A stretch of 64,000 nucleotides of DNA from SMWC01 sp045561055 (GCA_045561055.1 JBJKYL010000003.1:16183-80182), one strand, 5' to 3'; shown: positions 44,470 through 53,334, counted from the first letter of the stretch. Notes: a model not told the origin generated them from the letters alone. Program-made: numbers and translations.

Positions 44470-45261
44470 ATGGTTAAAAAAATTCGAACAATTGCGGCTT
44501 CAGCGTTACTGTCAACTGTCGCAGCTATCACCGCGTTCGCCCAGCACGGCCTAGAAGGTGCGACTCCGATGACGTTTTTTGTGACAAGTAAGCCAATCGG
44601 TGACGGTGGTAATCTCGGTGGATTGACCGGTGCTGATGTGCATTGCCAGGCGCTTGCTGAAAATGTGGGTGCTGGTGGCCGGACATGGCAGGCTTATCTG
44701 AGCACACAGGCACGGCCTGGCGTGCTAGCGGTCAATGCGCGCGATCGTATTGGCACGGGGCCGTGGCATAATTTTGAGGGTGTGATGATCGCCCGTGATG
44801 TTGCTCATCTCCACGGCGATACGATCGACCTTGCGCGGCTAGGTAATAATCTGACGAAGCGGACAGGGCTTACCGAGAAAGGCCAGATAGTTCCTGGAAT
44901 GAACGATTACAAACACCCACGGGACGACGATTGGGAGTATGTGCGAACGACGCCCTATACGAACCGTCACGAGGTTCTGACGGGTTCGCAGCTTGACGGT
45001 ACGGCTTACCCACCGGAGCTTGACTACACTTGCGACAACTGGACAAGTAGCGTTGACCCAGTGGAAGGTGCTCCCCGTGTTCACGGCGTCATGGGCAGAG
45101 GGCTTTATCCAGGTCGCCCGAATGCACAGATTGGTTTCCCAGATCGAAATGGGGGTGGCGATGGTTCTTGGAATTCATCCCATGGCACACGCGGTTGTAG
45201 CCAGACAGCGTTGGCCATCACTCATGGTGTCGGCAAACTGTATTGTTTCGCAATCGACTGA
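44470..45261 (+). CDS. secreted lectin-like protein (C-type-lectin/endostatin-like fold)
   Basis: A 263-residue exported protein; the signal peptide reads VKKIRTIAASALLSTVAAI and is cleaved after AFA. The mature part opens FFVTSKPIGDGGNLGGLTG and has ADVHCQALAE, ARDRIGTGPWHNFEGV, DYTCDNWTS, HGTRGCSQTAL and a final KLYCFAID. The four cysteines (HCQ, TCDNW, GCS, YCFA) and the CDNW motif match the disulfide pattern of C-type-lectin-like and DUF1554-type domains. The function is probably binding of glycans or surface polymers, but no ligand is known. It lies between a TonB-dependent receptor and an NHL protein, so all three may act on an extracellular substrate. Confidence 0.65.
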   Translation: MVKKIRTIAASALLSTVAAITAFAQHGLEGATPMTFFVTSKPIGDGGNLGGLTGADVHCQALAENVGAGGRTWQAYLSTQARPGVLAVNARDRIGTGPWHNFEGVMIARDVAHLHGDTIDLARLGNNLTKRTGLTEKGQIVPGMNDYKHPRDDDWEYVRTTPYTNRHEVLTGSQLDGTAYPPELDYTCDNWTSSVDPVEGAPRVHGVMGRGLYPGRPNAQIGFPDRNGGGDGSWNSSHGTRGCSQTALAITHGVGKLYCFAID

Positions 45262-45366
45262 ACAAGCATTAATCATTTGTTATAGTGAGAATATAGCAGC
45301 GCTAATGCTCCAACTCTGTAGCAGATAAACGCTTTGATTGAACCTCGTAAGAAGGGAGCCTTACAC

Positions 45367-46620
45367 ATGAGTGAGAAGCATCTAGCAATAAGAAAACAAT
45401 GGTTATCCGCGTGTGCTGCGGTCTTAGTCATCAATGGTCTGCAGGTGTTCGTTACAAACTCGACTGTGCATGCACAGGTTGTCGAGGGGCAGGTTGTCGA
45501 CGCGAACGGAGCGCCTGCCTACCAAGTCGATCCCTTCTGGCCGAAAACGCTTCCCAACAAGTGGAGCATGCAACAGGTCACCGGGATCGGTGTCGACGAC
45601 ATGGACATCGTCTGGTTTCTGAATCGTCCGAACGCACCCGATGCCCTCGAGATCATCGCCGAACATGATCCGCGGGCGGTGCTGTGTTGTGTAATCGGCC
45701 CCGAGATCATCGCGCTGGATCAGGACGGCGATGTCGTGCACGCGTGGGACAGACCGCACTATCCCGGCTGGCCGGGCGGGCTCCAGACGGTAATTGCGGA
45801 CAGCCAGGGTTACGTCTGGGTTGGTGGTACCAGGCCGCGGGAAAGCATCCAGAAGTTCACTCGCGACGGTGAACTTATATGGGACTTCGGTCATCGTGTG
45901 CCGGAAGGCGTACAGTGGGTCGAGAACAACCAGGAAGTCGACGAATTCGCCCAGAAGGGGCGGTTCCAGATCGACGAGGTCGCCAACGAGATCTACATCA
46001 TTGACCAGAAGCGCGTGGTTGTCTTCGATGCCTCGACCGGCGAGTTTAAGCGTGGCTGGGGCGGCCACGGGATGCCGTTAAGTGAGATCACGAACGACCC
46101 GATTCCTGGCTACAAATGGGATGGCGGGCCGCCGCCCGAGGAGCCAAACTTCGTTCCGGCTTTGCACTTCGTTGAGATTTCAAATGACCGGTTGGTCTAC
46201 ATCGGTGAGCGGGGCCAGAACCGGATTCAGGTGTTTACGACCGATGGTGATTGGCAGCAGGATATTTATGTCAGTCCTGAAACACCGGGCCAACGCGCCT
46301 GCGGTAGTGACGAAAATAAAGAGATTAACGGCGTCGCCTTTATGCCAAACCCTTGCGGCACGATGTACAAAATGGTTATTTCTGTTGATCCGGAGCAGAA
46401 GTACCTATTTGTTGCTGATGCCATGAATAACGTGATCTGGTCCGTCGATCGTCGTAGTGGTGAGACGCTAGGTCACTTCGGTAGCCCTGGTCGATTGGCC
46501 GGTCAGCTGAACTTCCCGAATGCTATTGCTATGGATTCCAAGGGAAATATCTACACCGGAGAAGTTCAAACCGGGAAACGGATTCAGAAGTTCGCGCCTG
46601 TGATGGCGGTCGGTCGATAG
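45367..46620 (+). CDS. secreted NHL-repeat beta-propeller protein
   Basis: A 417-residue exported protein whose signal peptide ends at TVHAQ. Blades of an NHL/peptidyl-alpha-hydroxyglycine lyase-like propeller are seen as VTGIGVDDMDIVWFLNRP, GPEIIALDQDGDVVHAWDRP, VIADSQGYVWVGG, RIQVFTTDGDWQQDIYV and AIAMDSKGNIYTGEVQTGK. Catalytic residues of the lyase could not be confirmed, so a binding role is equally possible. ATG 45367 is preferred over the upstream in-frame start at 45334 because AAGAAGGGAG precedes it. The middle of the gene is more GC-rich than its surroundings. Confidence 0.75.
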   Translation: MSEKHLAIRKQWLSACAAVLVINGLQVFVTNSTVHAQVVEGQVVDANGAPAYQVDPFWPKTLPNKWSMQQVTGIGVDDMDIVWFLNRPNAPDALEIIAEHDPRAVLCCVIGPEIIALDQDGDVVHAWDRPHYPGWPGGLQTVIADSQGYVWVGGTRPRESIQKFTRDGELIWDFGHRVPEGVQWVENNQEVDEFAQKGRFQIDEVANEIYIIDQKRVVVFDASTGEFKRGWGGHGMPLSEITNDPIPGYKWDGGPPPEEPNFVPALHFVEISNDRLVYIGERGQNRIQVFTTDGDWQQDIYVSPETPGQRACGSDENKEINGVAFMPNPCGTMYKMVISVDPEQKYLFVADAMNNVIWSVDRRSGETLGHFGSPGRLAGQLNFPNAIAMDSKGNIYTGEVQTGKRIQKFAPVMAVGR

Positions 46621-46704
46621 GGTGACAACTGATCTATACTGAAATGGGGTCTCTGAAAAGGCTGACTCAATAGTCATTTTATGCTGAGTTAAAGTGAAAA
46701 TGTC

Positions 46705-46914
46705 CTACTGAGTTTCGCATTCATAGCGGGGTAGGGATTCGCTGAGCGCGAGCCAGTACTGTTCTCGGGTAATGGGTACCGTGAACGCCAGTAGATCTGT
46801 GATCGTTATCTCGTGATCCAAGCGGGTCTGATCCTCGCTCTGAGGTGTGCCATTGAAGTCGAAGTATGGGAAGTTAATTCGCGAGGTCTTGACGACTAGT
46901 GTGCCTCCCTCTCG
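46705..46914 (-). pseudogene. C-terminal remnant of a secreted hypothetical protein (opposite strand)
   Basis: The reverse strand carries about 70 open codons ending in TAG at 46707-46705: EGGTLVVKTSRINFPYFDFN, then GTPQSEDQTRLDHEITITD, then ITREQYWLALSESLPRYECE. These phrases resemble the C-terminus of a family of secreted proteins with LVVxTxxxNxPYFDxxGTPQSE and FTEPVT-type motifs, recalled from memory. There is no start codon or N-terminal part; the frame meets the prolyl oligopeptidase remnant at about 46915. The GTPQSE-to-DQTRLD join suggests a further internal deletion. Confidence 0.5.
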
Positions 46915-46919
46915 CCTTA

Positions 46920-47174
46920 CAAAACATGGTGGCCAAAAGGCGTTATCCTGCAGCTTTGCTTACGGCCGGCGAGAACGATTCACGCGTTCACGCGCGAAAG
47001 ATGGCAGCCGCCCTACAGAATGCAACGAATGGTGATCCACACGAAGATCCGATCTTGCTTTGGGTTGACCGTTCGGCAGGCCACGGTCACGGGAAACCGC
47101 TTGAGAGTCGTGTTGCAGAGATGGCAGACGAGGTCTCTTTTATGGCCTGGCAGCTCGGTCTCAATGACCGATGA
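46920..47174 (+). pseudogene. C-terminal remnant of a prolyl oligopeptidase-family peptidase
   Basis: About 85 codons match the very end of S9A prolyl oligopeptidases: RRYPAALLTAGENDSRV (the catalytic Asp region), HARKMAAALQNATNG, and RSAGHGHGKPLES with the catalytic His, ending MAWQLGLNDR. The serine part and beta-propeller are missing. An ATG/GTG at the front exists only by chance. It lies back to back with another truncated gene and 44 bases before tRNA-Leu. Confidence 0.7.
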
Positions 47175-47218
47175 GACGCACCTCGATCCGCTATAATGTC
47201 TGTCTCGGGCTGTAGTGA

Positions 47219-47303
<85 letters not shown>

Positions 47304-47364
47304 CAGCGTCAATATCGTTGTACTAAACTAGTTAAGGAGTGGCTGAAAGCACCAGCTGAAATTT

Positions 47365-48678
47365 GTGAACGCAATTACTGATAATCCCGTAGACGTGTCG
47401 GTTGAGATGCCGGGCGGCCTAGAGCGCTGTATGACCGTGCGTGTACCGAATACTGAAATCGAGCAGGAGGTTAGTCTGCGGTTGATGCGTGTCGGACGTA
47501 CGGCAAAGATAAAAGGATTTCGGCCCGGTAAGATCCCGAGCAAGATTGTCCAGCAGCGTTATGGTGACCAGGTCCGCCAGGAAGTTATTACTGATCTCAT
47601 CCGCTCAAGTTATTCGCGCGCCCTTGTTCAAGAAGAGTTGAGGCCGGCTGGCGGTCCTAGTATCGAGCGAGTGAGCGGTGAGGATGATGAACAATTCTCG
47701 TTTCGCGCGACATTCGAAGTTTACCCAGAGATTACGCTGTCGTCTTTGGAGACGATTTCAATCGAGAAACCTAGCGTTGAGATCACCGATGCCGACACGG
47801 AGGAGATGCTGGAGCGCCTGCGCGATCAGCGTGCGACCTGGAAAACCGTTCAGCGTAAATCTAGTAGCGGTGATCGGGTTGTTGTGGATTTCTCTGGGAA
47901 GATAGGTAAGGAGGCATTTGAGGGTGGTGAGGGTAAGGATGTGCCGATCGTAGTTGGAGAAGGTCAGGTCATCGAAGACCTCGACAAGGCATTGTATGAG
48001 TTAACTGCCGATCAGTCGAAGAGTGCTAAGGTGAAATTTCCGAAGGATTATCCGGTAGATACGTTAGCAGGTAAAAAAGCCGTCTTCGACATAAAGGTGC
48101 AGCGTGTCGAGGAAAAAGAACTGCCGGAGATTGACGATGAGTTTCTGCAAGTATTTGGGATTTCTGAAGGTGGGATAGAAGCTCTAAAAGGCCAGCTTCG
48201 AAGCAACATGGAACGTGAGCTAGAGCAGCGATCGCGGACGGAAATTCGCCGGCGTGCATTCGATGGATTGCTGTCAGCAAACCAAATAGACGTTCCCAAG
48301 GTGCTGATAGACAATGAGATATCTTCCATGCAGGCAAATGCGATGCGGCAGTTGAACATCGAAGACCCTGAAAAGGCGCCGCCTAGGGAGAATTTTACGG
48401 AGCCGGCTCAGCGTCGTGCTGCCCTTGGCTTGCTCGTGCAGGAACTTATTCAGGCGAATGAGATTGAGCTCGATAGGTCTCGTTTAAATGAACGATTGAC
48501 GGAACTGGTTTCGCAGCATGATAAGCCTGAGGAAGCGGCTCGACTTTATCGAAGTAATCAGGATCTAATGGCTCAACTTGAAGCCGGTATTTTAGAGGAA
48601 CAGGTGGTGGATTTTATTCTCGAAAACGCTAAGACTGCGGAGAAATCCATAAACTTTAAAGAATTTATGGCAGTTTAA
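47365..48678 (+). CDS. tig: trigger factor
   Basis: A 437-residue ribosome-bound chaperone and prolyl isomerase. The ribosome-binding signature is seen as GFRPGKIPSKIVQQRYG. The FKBP-type domain (about 165-245) has GDRVVVDFSGKIG and PVDTLAGKKAVFDIKV. A long helical C-terminal domain follows. The start is GTG 47365, after the usual spacing. It is the first gene of tig-clpP-clpX-lon. Confidence 0.96.
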   Translation: MNAITDNPVDVSVEMPGGLERCMTVRVPNTEIEQEVSLRLMRVGRTAKIKGFRPGKIPSKIVQQRYGDQVRQEVITDLIRSSYSRALVQEELRPAGGPSIERVSGEDDEQFSFRATFEVYPEITLSSLETISIEKPSVEITDADTEEMLERLRDQRATWKTVQRKSSSGDRVVVDFSGKIGKEAFEGGEGKDVPIVVGEGQVIEDLDKALYELTADQSKSAKVKFPKDYPVDTLAGKKAVFDIKVQRVEEKELPEIDDEFLQVFGISEGGIEALKGQLRSNMERELEQRSRTEIRRRAFDGLLSANQIDVPKVLIDNEISSMQANAMRQLNIEDPEKAPPRENFTEPAQRRAALGLLVQELIQANEIELDRSRLNERLTELVSQHDKPEEAARLYRSNQDLMAQLEAGILEEQVVDFILENAKTAEKSINFKEFMAV

Positions 48679-48715
48679 CTGTAACGCCATAGACGATTAT
48701 GAGAGGAGTGAGACA

Positions 48716-49336
48716 GTGAGCGTCAACGGATTGAATCTAGTGCCTATGGTGGTAGAGCAAACATCGCGCGGGGAACGTGCCTTCGATATTTACTCGAGGC
48801 TTTTAAAGGATCGTGTCGTTTTTATCGTTGGGGGTATTGACGACATCGTAGCGAATGTTGTGGTTGCGCAGTTGCTATATCTGGAGTCGGAGAATCCAGA
48901 TAAGGATATCCATCTCTATATTAACTCTCCCGGGGGTGTCGTAACTTCGGGCTTGTCTATATACGATACGATGCAGTTCATTAAACCCGACGTGAGCACT
49001 ATATGCGTCGGTCAGGCTGCAAGTATGGGTTCCCTTTTACTCGCTGGGGGTGCGAAAGGTAAGCGTTATTGTTTACCTCACTCGCGGATAATGATTCATC
49101 AGCCAAGCGGCGGTTTCCAGGGGCAGGCATCGGATATCGATATTCAGGCGCGTGAAGTATTGAAGCTTAAAGCACGTCTTAACGATATTCTGGCAAGACA
49201 TACAGGCCAGGCGCTGGAAACCATCGCCCGCGATAGTGACCGCGATAATTTCATGGACGGGAAAACTGCTGCCGAATACGGCTTAATCGATACGGTACTT
49301 GATAGGCGTATTGATAGTCAAGATAATATCTTATGA
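48716..49336 (+). CDS. clpP: ATP-dependent Clp protease proteolytic subunit
   Basis: A 206-residue serine peptidase forming a double heptamer. The catalytic Ser is S103 in GQAASMGSLLLAGG and His is H128 in RIMIHQPSGG; the Asp lies in the C-terminal third. LYINSPGGVVTSGLSIYDTM is typical. The start is GTG 48716 after GAGAGGAGTGAG. It is separated from clpX by 133 bases that contain two overlapping inverted repeats. Confidence 0.97.
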   Translation: MSVNGLNLVPMVVEQTSRGERAFDIYSRLLKDRVVFIVGGIDDIVANVVVAQLLYLESENPDKDIHLYINSPGGVVTSGLSIYDTMQFIKPDVSTICVGQAASMGSLLLAGGAKGKRYCLPHSRIMIHQPSGGFQGQASDIDIQAREVLKLKARLNDILARHTGQALETIARDSDRDNFMDGKTAAEYGLIDTVLDRRIDSQDNIL

Positions 49337-49343
49337 TTCATAT

Positions 49344-49360
49344 GGTTATAAATTATAACC
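49344..49360. repeat. 8-1-8 inverted repeat between clpP and clpX
   Basis: GGTTATAA-A-TTATAACC is perfect and begins 7 bases after the clpP stop. Its right arm overlaps the left arm of a second repeat, AACCC (49357-49361) with GGGTT (49368-49372). The two hairpins could not form at once. No T-run follows, so it is not a clear terminator. Confidence 0.55.
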
Positions 49361-49469
49361 CTAACTTGGGTTAAGATATTAGAAACTACCAGGTAGGTCT
49401 TGGCATAGCTATTAGACAAATGCTATAAGGCTAAATTTACTTTCTAATATGTAGGTGAGCAGGTCAAGT

Positions 49470-50759
49470 ATGAGCGAAGATTCCCGTGGCAAACCGGAAG
49501 ATGGCAAGCTTCTGTACTGTTCGTTTTGTGGAAAGAGCCAACATGAGGTTCGCAAGCTTATTGCGGGTCCGTCGGTATTCGTCTGTGACGAGTGCGTAGA
49601 GCTTTGTAACGATATTATTAGTGAAGAACTTGATGATCGTACGGATAGCGGGGGCGAAAAACTTCCGAAACCTCATGAGATCAAGGCGGTTCTCGACGAA
49701 TATGTAATCGGCCAACAGGGCGCAAAGAAAGTGCTGGCGGTTGCGGTGTATAACCACTATAAGCGCTTGGAAACGCGTACTGGGGAACGTGGTAAGGATG
49801 ATATCGAGCTCGCTAAGAGTAACATCCTCCTCATTGGGCCAACTGGTTGTGGTAAAACTTTGCTCGCGGAGACGTTAGCGCGGCTCCTGAATGTGCCTTT
49901 CACTATTGCAGATGCGACGACATTGACCGAGGCTGGTTATGTCGGTGAAGACGTCGAAAATATCATTCAGAAACTTCTTCAGAAGTGCGATTATGATGTG
50001 GATAGGGCCCAGACCGGGATTGTGTACATTGACGAGATCGATAAAATTTCACGCAAGTCTGATAATCCTTCGATCACGCGTGACGTTTCAGGTGAGGGCG
50101 TGCAGCAGGCTCTGCTTAAGCTTATAGAGGGCACAGTCGCTTCGGTACCTCCTCAGGGTGGCCGCAAGCACCCGCAGCAGGAATTCCTACAGGTAGATAC
50201 TGCCAATATCCTTTTTATCTGTGGTGGCGCATTTTCCGGGCTCGATAAGATTATTTTGAATCGTTCATCGAAAAGCGGAATCGGCTTTGTCGCAGATGTG
50301 AAGGGTCATGATAGTGATGAATATTTGGGCGAACTTTTGAAAGAGGTCGAGCCTGGAGATTTGATCAAGTATGGTCTCATTCCCGAGTTTGTCGGTCGTT
50401 TGCCAGTTGTGGCAACGTTAGAGGAACTGGACGAGGACGCACTGGTAAAAATTCTCGTTGAGCCTAAAAACGCTTTGACCAAGCAGTATAAGAAACTCTT
50501 TGACATGGAGGGTGCTGAACTGGAACTGCGTGAAGATGCGCTTCGGGCTGTTGCGAGACGGGCTATGGCACGTAAGACTGGGGCTCGAGGCTTAAGAACC
50601 ATACTCGAGAACGTTCTACTAGATACAATGTACGATCTGCCTTCTATGACGAACGCGACAAAGATCGTTGTGGATGAGACTACCGTAACAGGGGAAACTG
50701 AGCCTTACATTATTTATTCGACGGAAGAGCCCGCGGCCGTGGGAGATGATCGTCACTGA
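49470..50759 (+). CDS. clpX: ATP-dependent Clp protease ATP-binding subunit ClpX
   Basis: A 429-residue AAA+ unfoldase. The N-terminal zinc-binding domain has LYCSFCGKSQHEVRKLI and FVCDECVELC. Walker A is GPTGCGKTLLAETLA, Walker B IVYIDEIDKI, and the pore loop GYVGEDVE. The IGF-type ClpP-contact loop is seen as KSGIGFVADV. I choose ATG 49470 because SEDSRGKPEDGKLLYC fits the family length; the frame opens at GTG 49455. Confidence 0.97.
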   Translation: MSEDSRGKPEDGKLLYCSFCGKSQHEVRKLIAGPSVFVCDECVELCNDIISEELDDRTDSGGEKLPKPHEIKAVLDEYVIGQQGAKKVLAVAVYNHYKRLETRTGERGKDDIELAKSNILLIGPTGCGKTLLAETLARLLNVPFTIADATTLTEAGYVGEDVENIIQKLLQKCDYDVDRAQTGIVYIDEIDKISRKSDNPSITRDVSGEGVQQALLKLIEGTVASVPPQGGRKHPQQEFLQVDTANILFICGGAFSGLDKIILNRSSKSGIGFVADVKGHDSDEYLGELLKEVEPGDLIKYGLIPEFVGRLPVVATLEELDEDALVKILVEPKNALTKQYKKLFDMEGAELELREDALRAVARRAMARKTGARGLRTILENVLLDTMYDLPSMTNATKIVVDETTVTGETEPYIIYSTEEPAAVGDDRH

Positions 50760-50789
50760 GAATCTTTATCGGAAAGTGTTTTTTTAAAG

Positions 50790-50818
50790 CTTGAGATTTT
50801 GTGAGATGCCCCCACGTA
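50790..50818 (+). promoter_or_regulatory. heat-shock (sigma32-type) promoter of lon
   Basis: CTTGAGA at 50790-50796 and CCCCACGTA at 50810-50818 are 13 bases apart. This is close to the RpoH consensus CTTGAAA-N11-15-CCCCATnTA. It lies 47 bases before the lon GTG, where a heat-shock promoter is expected. Confidence 0.7.
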
Positions 50819-50828
50819 GGGTTTAGGT

Positions 50829-50842
50829 CCTCCGATCGGAGG
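50829..50842. repeat. perfect palindrome in the lon 5' leader
   Basis: CCTCCGATCGGAGG is a perfect 14-base palindrome between the heat-shock promoter and the start codon of lon. In RNA it could pair with itself only as a tight hairpin or between molecules; in DNA it could bind a dimeric regulator. Confidence 0.5.
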
Positions 50843-50864
50843 CTATCGGTTAGGGGTTTACAGA

Positions 50865-53288
50865 GTGGACGCAGATAATCCAGCGACGGAAAGTCAAGAA
50901 AGATTACCTATACTGCCTCTACGCGACGTGGTGGTGTTCCCGCACATGGTTATTCCGCTTTTCGTAGGCCGGGAGAAATCTGTCGCGGCATTAGATTTGG
51001 CGATGTCCGCTGGAAAAGAGATCTTCCTAGTTCCTCAGACGAAGGCCGATATTGATGATCCTGGCGAAAAGGATATTTACGAGATTGGGACGATTGCGAC
51101 AATCTTGCAATTGCTAAAGCTCCCGGACGGTACTGTCAAGGTGCTGGTCGAAGGCGTGCGGCGTGCACGAATCCGAAATTTAGAGATTGCCGAGTGTTTT
51201 TCGGCAGAGTCTAAAGATCTAGTAGAGAAGGCTGATTGTGACGAGCGGGAGATGGAAGTGTTGATGAGGTCCGTCATCTCGCGGTTCGAGCAGTATGTAA
51301 AGCTACACAAAAAAATTCCGCCCGAAATTCTTACCTCTTTGGCTGGGATTGAACAGCCAGGAAGGTTGGCTGATACCGTTGCCGCTAATATGGCTTTGAA
51401 ACTGTCGGACAAACAGAAAATTCTCGAGATGACCGACGTGCAGCCCCGCCTTGAACACGTTCTGGGCTTGGTAGACGGTGAGATCGATGTCCTTCGAATG
51501 GAAAAGCGTATTCGTGGGCGTGTAAAACAGCAGATGGAGAAGAGCCAGCATGAGTACTATCTGAACGAGCAAATGAAAGCTATTCAGAAAGAGCTTGGTG
51601 ATTTAGAGGATGCACCGAACGATCTCGCTGACCTTGAGAATAAAATTAAGACGATTGGGATGAGCAAGGAGTGTAAAGAGAAAGCAATCTCAGAGATAAA
51701 CAAGCTGAAACTCATGTCGCCGATGTCGGCGGAAGCCACCGTGGTGAGAAACTACGTCGATTGGCTCGTAAAAGTTCCGTGGAAGAAGCGAACTAAAGTT
51801 TTGAAAAATTTGGAGGAAGCGGAACAGGTTCTTGAGGAAGATCATTACGGACTCGAGAAAGTCAAAGAGCGAATTCTCGAGTATCTTGCGGTGCAGCAGC
51901 GCGTCAAGAAACTTAAGGGCCCCATACTTTGCCTTGTCGGTCCGCCGGGCGTAGGCAAGACCTCGTTGGGACAGAGCGTTGCGCGAGCAACGAATCGTAA
52001 ATTCATTCGTATGTCGCTGGGAGGCGTTCGGGATGAAGCTGAGATTCGGGGTCACAGGCGGACCTATATCGGCTCTATGCCCGGTAAGATTGTTCAGAAT
52101 ATGAGCAAGGTAAAAGTTCGCAATCCTCTTTTTTTATTAGACGAGGTTGACAAGATGTCGATGGATTTCCGTGGCGATCCGTCATCTGCGTTATTGGAAG
52201 TGCTCGACCCGGAGCAGAACTCTACTTTTGCGGATCATTATTTGGAAGTCGATTTCGATCTATCTGAGGTTATGTTCATCTGTACCGCGAATAGTTTAAA
52301 TATACCTCCACCATTGCTCGATCGCATGGAGGTCATTCGTTTGCCTGGTTACACAGAGCATGAAAAACTTAATATCGCTAAGCGCTATCTGATTCCGAAG
52401 CAGGTTAAGCATAATGGTATAGAGGACGGTGAGCTACGGATTTCGGACTCAGCCATAATGGATTCGATTCGTTACTATACGCGTGAGGCTGGAGTTCGGA
52501 ATCTCGAGCGGGAAATCGCAAATATTTGTCGTAAAGTAGTTAAGAAACTTCTTCTAAAACCGCGTAAAAGCATGGTGCGCGTGACACATCAAAATTTAAA
52601 CAATTTTCTTGGTGTCCAGCGTCATCGCTATGGTCGTGCCGATGACAGCGATAAGATCGGACAGGTAACTGGCTTAGCCTGGACCGAAGTTGGTGGTGAG
52701 TTACTCACAATCGAGGGTGAGATTGTGCCAGGCAAGGGGAAGCTCATCCATACAGGACAGCTCGGTGATGTGATGAAGGAATCTATCCAGGCTGCGATGA
52801 CAGTCGTGAGAAGCCGTGCTGCCGTGCTTGGAATCGCTGAGGATTTTTATCAAAATACCGATGTGCATATCCATGTACCCGAAGGTTCTACACCGAAAGA
52901 TGGGCCTTCTGCGGGGATAGGAATGTGCGCAGCATTAGTGTCTGCGCTGACCGAGATTCCAGTGCGTTCAGATGTTGCGATGACGGGTGAGATCACTTTA
53001 CGAGGTGAAGTGTTGCCAATCGGTGGTCTTAGAGAGAAGTTGCTCGCTGCACATAGAGGTGGAATCGATACTGTGTTGATTCCTGCCGATAACGAAAAAG
53101 ATCTGGTAGAAATACCGAAGAACATCAAGGACAAGCTGACAATTCTTCCGGTCAAATGGATAGATGAAGTTTTAGAATTCTCACTACAGTGCATGCCTTC
53201 TCCTGCTGCTGAGGTGGAATCCGGGAGCACTCAGCATGAGGTCGAATCAGAGGATTCTAAGAAGAGCGAGGCCGTGCTGCCTCACTAG
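50865..53288 (+). CDS. lon: ATP-dependent protease La (Lon)
   Basis: An 807-residue LonA. The N-terminal substrate domain starts LPILPLRDVVVFPHMVIPLF. The AAA+ module has Walker A GPPGVGKTSLGQS and Walker B LFLLDEVDKM. The Ser-Lys protease dyad is S682 in PKDGPSAGIGM and K725 in GGLREKLLAA. Lon degrades damaged and regulatory proteins in the cytoplasm. The start is GTG 50865. Expression probably rises on heat shock from the promoter upstream. The last 25 residues are acidic and variable. Confidence 0.97.
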   Translation: MDADNPATESQERLPILPLRDVVVFPHMVIPLFVGREKSVAALDLAMSAGKEIFLVPQTKADIDDPGEKDIYEIGTIATILQLLKLPDGTVKVLVEGVRRARIRNLEIAECFSAESKDLVEKADCDEREMEVLMRSVISRFEQYVKLHKKIPPEILTSLAGIEQPGRLADTVAANMALKLSDKQKILEMTDVQPRLEHVLGLVDGEIDVLRMEKRIRGRVKQQMEKSQHEYYLNEQMKAIQKELGDLEDAPNDLADLENKIKTIGMSKECKEKAISEINKLKLMSPMSAEATVVRNYVDWLVKVPWKKRTKVLKNLEEAEQVLEEDHYGLEKVKERILEYLAVQQRVKKLKGPILCLVGPPGVGKTSLGQSVARATNRKFIRMSLGGVRDEAEIRGHRRTYIGSMPGKIVQNMSKVKVRNPLFLLDEVDKMSMDFRGDPSSALLEVLDPEQNSTFADHYLEVDFDLSEVMFICTANSLNIPPPLLDRMEVIRLPGYTEHEKLNIAKRYLIPKQVKHNGIEDGELRISDSAIMDSIRYYTREAGVRNLEREIANICRKVVKKLLLKPRKSMVRVTHQNLNNFLGVQRHRYGRADDSDKIGQVTGLAWTEVGGELLTIEGEIVPGKGKLIHTGQLGDVMKESIQAAMTVVRSRAAVLGIAEDFYQNTDVHIHVPEGSTPKDGPSAGIGMCAALVSALTEIPVRSDVAMTGEITLRGEVLPIGGLREKLLAAHRGGIDTVLIPADNEKDLVEIPKNIKDKLTILPVKWIDEVLEFSLQCMPSPAAEVESGSTQHEVESEDSKKSEAVLPH

Positions 53289-53304
53289 TTCAGCAACTCT
53301 TAAT

Positions 53305-53334
53305 TTGACACCGTAAAATACGCCTTGGTATAAG
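53305..53334 (+). promoter_or_regulatory. sigma70-type promoter of the HU gene
   Basis: TTGACA at 53305-53310 and TATAAG at 53329-53334 are 18 bases apart. It lies in the 180-base gap between lon and the HU gene, leaving a leader of about 130 bases. Confidence 0.6.

Noticed and set aside
45424..46068. 214-codon minus-strand frame inside the NHL gene
   Set aside because: It mirrors the GC-rich stretch of the propeller gene; the forward frame has a signal peptide and clear repeat blades.
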